NCBI RefSeq assembly: GCF_002443255.2
Contig: NW_019211459.1
Location: 3,595,669-3,659,668 of the forward strand
Source of the DNA: Varroa destructor
Taxonomy: Eukaryota; Arthropoda; Arachnida; Mesostigmata; Varroidae
DNA length: 64,000 nt
Reading direction: 5' to 3'
Below, in pieces: positions 59,200 through 64,000 of the stretch (the first letter of the stretch is position 1; each line of letters opens with the position of its first letter). The notes below the pieces were generated by a model. It saw nothing but the letters and a program-made list of their open reading frames with translations, did no database searches and was not told where the DNA came from. Made by a program: the position numbers and the translations under genes.

Positions 59200-60440
59200 A
59201 ATTAATTTAATTTTATTCCATCCAAAGTTTTACTTTTGAATGGGTCTGTATATGATAATAGTATCTGCTTTTCCTTTTGACGCTCAGTTGTCAAGAAGAC
59301 GGTATGGGCAGACGGTCAATGTGGGGTCGGCGTACATTCAAAAGTATTCCAAATATGGAGACCTTTGTGCACAGCTGTTAGAGAAATGCGTAGGCCTATA
59401 ATAATCAAACATAACTCAGTCTCTGTTCAATAAATCAACATGTAGTGTACTATTGTTCTTCATTGATCGAGAGCTCATGCTCGACCTTCCTGCATTTATA
59501 GATCGCTTTCAGGTATCTAGAGTAATAAACATGTTTGTCTGGCTGATATTTCTTGAAAATGTATTAATAAACAGTGTGTATGATAACATTTTAGCAACTA
59601 AGAATACAGAATATGACTGTAATAGCGTGAAAGCCGTAAAGCTTGCGGAATTTGGCTGAGGCGCCTTTAAGACAGCCAAAGTATTCAATATACGTGCGCG
59701 TACATATGTCCGCTATTTAAAAAAAAAAAACACTGTAATTATTCTTAGGACGACACGTTAAAATAATACTACGCTTCTCAGCGGTTGCAGGAACTTTAGG
59801 ACGAAGCGTGAGTACTTTTCTAGGAACTTGCAGAAATATTCGATGAAGTGCAAAAGCTGGAATAAAGGCCCAAAAACTATTTCGGGGAAGACTGTGGCAA
59901 ACAATATGTGAACAATCGGTCCTTAAATATCGTGCTTCAAAGACTTAAGCTCTCTGATAGTAAATTGCTTGACTTATAGTTACACGATTTCAAATATTTA
60001 TAATTTTACAACTTAAGGAATGAGAGTGGTAATTTTTCAGTATAACTTCGAGGTTAAGGTGCATATTTGAGCTAGCCTATTGGGGGCTTCTCAATTACAG
60101 GCATGCTTACCATTGGCGTTACAATGCCCAGTTTCGTTGTTTTCAAGAGCAAATCAGTGGTTATGCAAAGGGTGGCGTCAACAGACTTCAGCGGTACGTT
60201 GAAGCAACCGCAATTACATGAGCTAACTTAGCAATACGGGAACTGTTAGAGGTTAATGTGAGGGCCCTCAATCTTGGCAACAACTGTAGCAGTTAGACGC
60301 GGTCTTTTAATGTCATCAAATAGCCACAGCAATTGGATTAATCCATGAGTTCTTAGAAAACGTTTAATATCGAGAAACACGTTTTGTTTTTTCATATCAC
60401 GCTTCCATTAGGCCCGAACGTATCTGTCATCAGCATTGAG
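59200..60440. other. Non-coding stretch
   Basis: A plus frame at 59453-59659 is the only notable open frame and has no motif. Confidence 0.3.
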
Positions 60441-60450
60441 CTGGAAGGCA

Positions 60451-60547
60451 CTATCTTCTCAACTGATTCTTGAAAAACTTGTATCGAGCGATCTTTATGT
60501 TGGTCATTAACGATGAAATGTGATGCGCCAATTGTACAACTAACGAT
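60451..60547 (-). CDS. Candidate terminal exon
   Basis: An extreme pyrimidine tract (cttctttttttttttttgtc...gatcttcag) precedes a frame in entry phase 2 reading SLVVQLAHHISSLMTNIKIA then RYKFFKNQLRR and TAG. Only 31 codons, so chance is possible; the poly-T run may be just low complexity. Confidence 0.2.
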
Positions 60548-60559
60548 CTGAAGATCAAA

Positions 60560-62960
60560 AATAGACAAAAAAAAAAAAAGAAGAAGATAGAAATATCAGG
60601 GTCCAGACTTCAGTTTAATTAAAAACTTATTCTGATTTAGAAAATTGACTCATTTCGGGCACCTCATGTGGGGTTCTCTCGTTGATCCCTTCGGTATCAA
60701 CGTTCCTCTATTCGTGTCCCCGATGGTAAATTTACACTACGAATTTTAATGAAGGCCGATTATTTTTACAGTCCTCAAATTTCTAGCGAATTTCAGCAAC
60801 GAGCTGGCCTTAAATAAACAAGGGCTTGATAAACACCCGTCCAATATTAGATCACGAACACTGAATCATAACTGATAGATCGAATCAGCTAAGCATAGGG
60901 CATATTTCTCTTATACTCACCAGGCGCCTCTAACGTTTCAGGTCGTGTTTGTGTGCAACTGCGTATCCTTTGTACGATTCCGAAATTGCTATATTACTTT
61001 TATATACGACTGTCGTTTCTAATTGGCCACACCGATTTAACACTAGTACAGTAGATTTATTATTATAAATATAAATGCTTCTCAGCCTTCAGAAAGATCC
61101 ATTTCTTCGCCTCTTTAAAATGAAGAAACTACACTATGATTAGGAAGACAAAGTCAGTGCATACATCTTGCTATGATCATTACGTATGTTCCAAGTTATT
61201 TCGAGGCTCTACTTAACTGTCAAAAAGAGGACCAAGTCCTCAACTGCCTCTAGATAATAGCGTATATCTGCATACGCAGCTAAGAACTTCGAAAAGTCAA
61301 ATAATGATTAAAATAAGGACAATATACTAGCGTCTTTTAAACCCGAGCTAGTGAAAGCGGCAGCGAATATCGAAGAACACTGATGACTAGTTTAGTCTTA
61401 TGTTGATCAAGCTAAAGCATCGTTGTTAGTAACACGGATGCCCCATTAAGGCATACAGCTTTTTATCGTCGTTTTTGTTATTGATTGCTATGACTCACTT
61501 GGAAGCTTTCGAACCACCGCTAAATCATCAAGACTGCTTAGGTGCCTTTGAGAAAAATTTCTGCCCTTCAATCTACGCTACATTTTTTTCTAATTGAGAC
61601 CGAAGTAAAGGTACGCGTTTTAAGAAGACCGCCAACAAACGCGAATTGTCTTGACTAAGAAAATGGTCGGCCATCAGCGTAGAAGTAGTACCTGAGCAGT
61701 TTCCTGAGTCGTATGCAACTCAACGGAAAAGAGTAGAATGAGGGCTTGCCATCTTATGGATCCTCGGTGCACGGCAACGCTAAGTATAAAGGATGCGAGA
61801 GACTCTTTGGGACCAGCTGGCCTCTCAGCTTCCTAATTGTATTCAAATGGGGATGGACCCCAGGCACCAGCCCACCATCTCGCGCAAAGGCAAACTGGGT
61901 CGCCGATGAAAACGAGTAGGGACGAATTATATGGGATAGGAGAAAATTAGCACCGCTACTAAAAAAGCAGACGTCTAGAGTGAATTTGGATCTACATCTC
62001 TATCTTAACTGCATTATACAATAACATAGTATGATACGAGCCTGTAGCTGTAGGTAGAGGCAATCCAATGTCAGAATGTGGACTCTTTTATCAAGCTGCT
62101 GCGGAAGTATAATAGTAATTTAATATCTCATGTGAAATCCTTCTCCATACAAACGAACTTTCGGGTAAAGATCAGACATAGAACTAAAAAATTGTATGGT
62201 AAATACCGTGCCAATGGAAGTTCTTGTTATTTTTCTAAAGGTATTTAATAATATAAATTCAATTCAGACGTGTCGCTGGCATAGCTGATGACTCACGATT
62301 GGGTTAACGCAAACACGCAAGTGAAGTAATAAGAAAAACTGTATTCGCCTATTTAAGAACAAGAAGAGCAAAAATAATCATTTTGAAGCATTCTGGGGCA
62401 TTTTGGAAAGACTAGTGAAATGGAGCGCGCAGCCGACGTTGTTTTTTTAAAGCGAGTGATTCTTGCTGCCGAAGACCTGCGATGTCGCTCTGCATTGACC
62501 GTTTCTCTGCCAATATGGCACCAGATAGCATTAGCTAAACTCGTAGAGCAAACTAATATAACATGATATATACTCTTACTTCATTCATTACATCTCTTCT
62601 CATCCCCTATAACATGTGTTTAGAAAAAACATGGCAGAATCAAAGTTATATATACTAGAAAAGTACATGAACCACTTAGTTTCTGGATTGGCTGGCCGTG
62701 TCTCTACCTAAGGATGAGCATTAGCTCACTGATTAACGAAGATTTTTTAAGTTTTAGTAACACAATATTTTTGCTAAATCATACAACTCTATGATAGTGT
62801 TCTCTACCGCTTTTTTATAGCAAAGCCCGTTACCAACATCTTTTAGCTTTCCCACCAAGTTAATATTCTTTGCTTGTTTTTCTTTTTACCCCTTTCCTAC
62901 TATGGGGGAGCAAATCGTGTGCTAACGATGGGACGAACAGGACTTCTATCTCGTGTAGAT
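60560..62960. other. Non-coding stretch
   Basis: No gene, RNA or element recognised. Almost free of open frames over 60 codons. Confidence 0.35.
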
Positions 62961-62982
62961 TACGGCAGCAAGAAATCAAGAA

Positions 62983-63129
62983 CTAAAAGAGCGATGCTAC
63001 CATCGTCATTGAGTTTTGAAATTGGCCGCCAATCAATCCTACTTGACTTCCGGTGGGATTTCCGCCAAACGTCTTCTTTCTCTCCTTCGAAGTGCGACGC
63101 CTTTGCTCATTCCATGGCGGCTGCGCCAT
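62983..63129 (-). CDS. Small basic ORF of 48 residues, overlapping 63107-63234
   Basis: ATG at 63129 (cttATGG) opens MAQPPWNEQRRRTSKERKKT, FGGNPTGSQVGLIGGQFQNS and MTMVASLF, then TAG at 62983-62985. Strongly protein-like composition. It is either a separate start or the frame-shifted continuation of the upstream exon. An internal donor-like CAA|GTAGGA would cut it after GSQ. Confidence 0.3.
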   Translation of the reverse strand: MAQPPWNEQRRRTSKERKKTFGGNPTGSQVGLIGGQFQNSMTMVASLF

Positions 63130-63234
63130 AAGCCCGTTCATCCTTCGAGTATCGTCTCTTATGTGACCCCCAAGTCTTGTGATTCGACCATCCCACGTTA
63201 TTCCCCCCCCGCCCGCCAGCCAGTCTTGTGCTTA
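63107..63234 (-). CDS. Candidate exon, basic Gly/Asn-rich protein
   Basis: A very strong acceptor (ctctctctttctttttgggtgtctag) is followed in entry phase 1 by STRLAGGRGGNNVGWSNHKT, WGSHKRRYSKDERAYGAAAM and E, then TGA. The other two frames close at once or within a few codons. The product is basic, with a GGRGGNN start like RNA-binding tails. The next frame (62983-63129) overlaps its end and continues in similar style, so a one-base error or a shift near 63125 may hide a single longer exon. Confidence 0.3.
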
Positions 63235-63280
63235 CTAGACACCCAAAAAGAAAGAGAGAGGAAGAGAGAGAATGTCTCAA
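63200..63280 (+). repeat. C run followed by GA-rich tract
   Basis: Eight C in a row followed by gcccgccagcc, then aaagagagaggaagagagag; on the minus strand this is the pyrimidine tract in front of the basic-protein exon. Confidence 0.8.
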
Positions 63281-63451
63281 CATATAACACACACGTGGGT
63301 AGCAGACACACACATCTATTCCACGTGGTACCACTTCTTTTAACTCAAAACATGTACTTAGCCGCTCTACAATTTCTATACTCCCTATCTGCTTCTTTCC
63401 TTTTAGGGCAATCGTGACTAGTAAATTAGCGAGGGAGGTAAATTTAAATTC

Positions 63452-63892
63452 ATGTTGGCCCCGTTGTCTCGACGGCAGAGACTCGTCTGCATCGTATGCC
63501 TTTCACCGAGACCTACCCTCTCCTCCTTTAATTCTTTTCTCTACTCTGCCTACTCTAGCAAACGGAGCCCTAGATTTTCTATCCCCCGTTACCATATAGT
63601 TAAACTAGAGTGGTTTCTTCAACATTTCCGAAATTATTATGCACTGACCATATCCACAGTAATGGTACACGTCTATCGAAATAGTTCTTACCAGGATATA
63701 CATGAACGGGAAGGCTCTTATACTAGCGAAGAACGCAGGCAGGATCTCTTCGATCTCGGCGCAAAAGGGAAATGGTACTTGTTGGAGCTTGTCAGAGCCA
63801 GAGATTTCCTAGATTTCCAGTGTGGGGAGCGAATACGTACGAAGGGTTACTGTGGGGAATGGAACGAGGATTCGGCCGTAGGGAGCGTGTGA
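63452..63892 (+). CDS. Longest ATG-started open frame of the right end, unknown
   Basis: 146 codons from MLAPLSRRQRLVCIVCLSPR to GEWNEDSAVGSV and TGA. The first half is Ser/Pro/Phe-rich and sits in CT-rich DNA; the second half (REGSYTSEERRQDLFDLGAK, KWYLLELVRARDFLDF) looks more like protein. No domain recognised; it may be chance in CT-rich DNA. Confidence 0.2.
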   Translation: MLAPLSRRQRLVCIVCLSPRPTLSSFNSFLYSAYSSKRSPRFSIPRYHIVKLEWFLQHFRNYYALTISTVMVHVYRNSSYQDIHEREGSYTSEERRQDLFDLGAKGKWYLLELVRARDFLDFQCGERIRTKGYCGEWNEDSAVGSV

Positions 63893-64000
63893 TCCAAATG
63901 AGAAGAAACCGCGCCGCTGTCTTCATCGTCGTATTGCGATTTCTGAGCTTGTATTAATATAAATTTAGCCTTTCGGTTAGGATAGTACGATTTAGCGGAC

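Noticed and set aside
63016..63417. 133-codon plus frame
   Set aside because: No ATG, CT-rich low complexity, and it is the shadow of the more protein-like minus-strand frames.
1..64000. CRISPR array, phage, bacterial operon or secondary-metabolite cluster
   Set aside because: The window is eukaryotic with introns and microsatellites; no direct-repeat array or dense gene cluster is present.

Overview
This is a eukaryotic, intron-rich, AT-rich window (roughly 40% GC by eye) of low coding density. There are no bacterial-style operons, and most open frames are short chance frames. A calpain-15/small optic lobes-like N-terminus, a cysteine-rich secreted protein split over short exons, and decayed LINE, piggyBac, hAT and possible Harbinger copies fit an arthropod. 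A chelicerate such as a parasitiform mite is my guess; the guess is weak. A 100-base run of N at 27508-27607 marks a scaffold gap.

The two best genes are both on the minus strand. (1) At 9.9-12.7 kb lies the 5' part of a small optic lobes (calpain-15) orthologue: a GC-rich leader, a short first coding exon, an exon with a RanBP2-type zinc finger, a proline-rich acidic linker exon, and an exon carrying a second finger whose hallmark Trp codon is rebuilt across the intron. The protease domain was not found and probably lies in undetected exons to the left or outside the window. (2) At 24.6-28.7 kb, perhaps up to 29.9 kb, a cysteine-rich protein with a hydrophobic C-terminus is encoded by at least five exons in compatible phase. 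At least one exon is missing between 26.13 and 28.57 kb, where the assembly gap lies.

A third model at 39.1-40.3 kb (minus) has a TATA box, an ATG exon and three further exons joined in phase to a stop, about 131 residues, of unknown function. Weaker single-exon candidates with strong splice sites or GC-rich leaders lie at 4.0, 15.4, 22.1, 42.4, 43.4, 45.3-45.7, 50.2, 51.0, 54.2-54.7, 56.4, 58.7, 60.5 and 63.0-63.2 kb.

Mobile-element fossils: a plus-strand LINE at 17.2-19.8 kb (endonuclease-like and reverse transcriptase parts), a second LINE reverse transcriptase at 31.26-31.56 kb, a piggyBac-like transposase at 57.3-58.5 kb, a hAT-like transposase on the minus strand at 46.4-48.1 kb, a possible PIF/Harbinger end at 49.1-49.5 kb and a doubtful LTR-element scrap at 26.5-26.7 kb. 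All are broken by stops or shifts.

The rest is AT-rich non-coding DNA with microsatellites. I found no CRISPR array, rRNA, intact tRNA or clearly novel multi-gene system. All exon calls come from reading splice signals and frames by eye, so the isolated ones must be taken as candidates.
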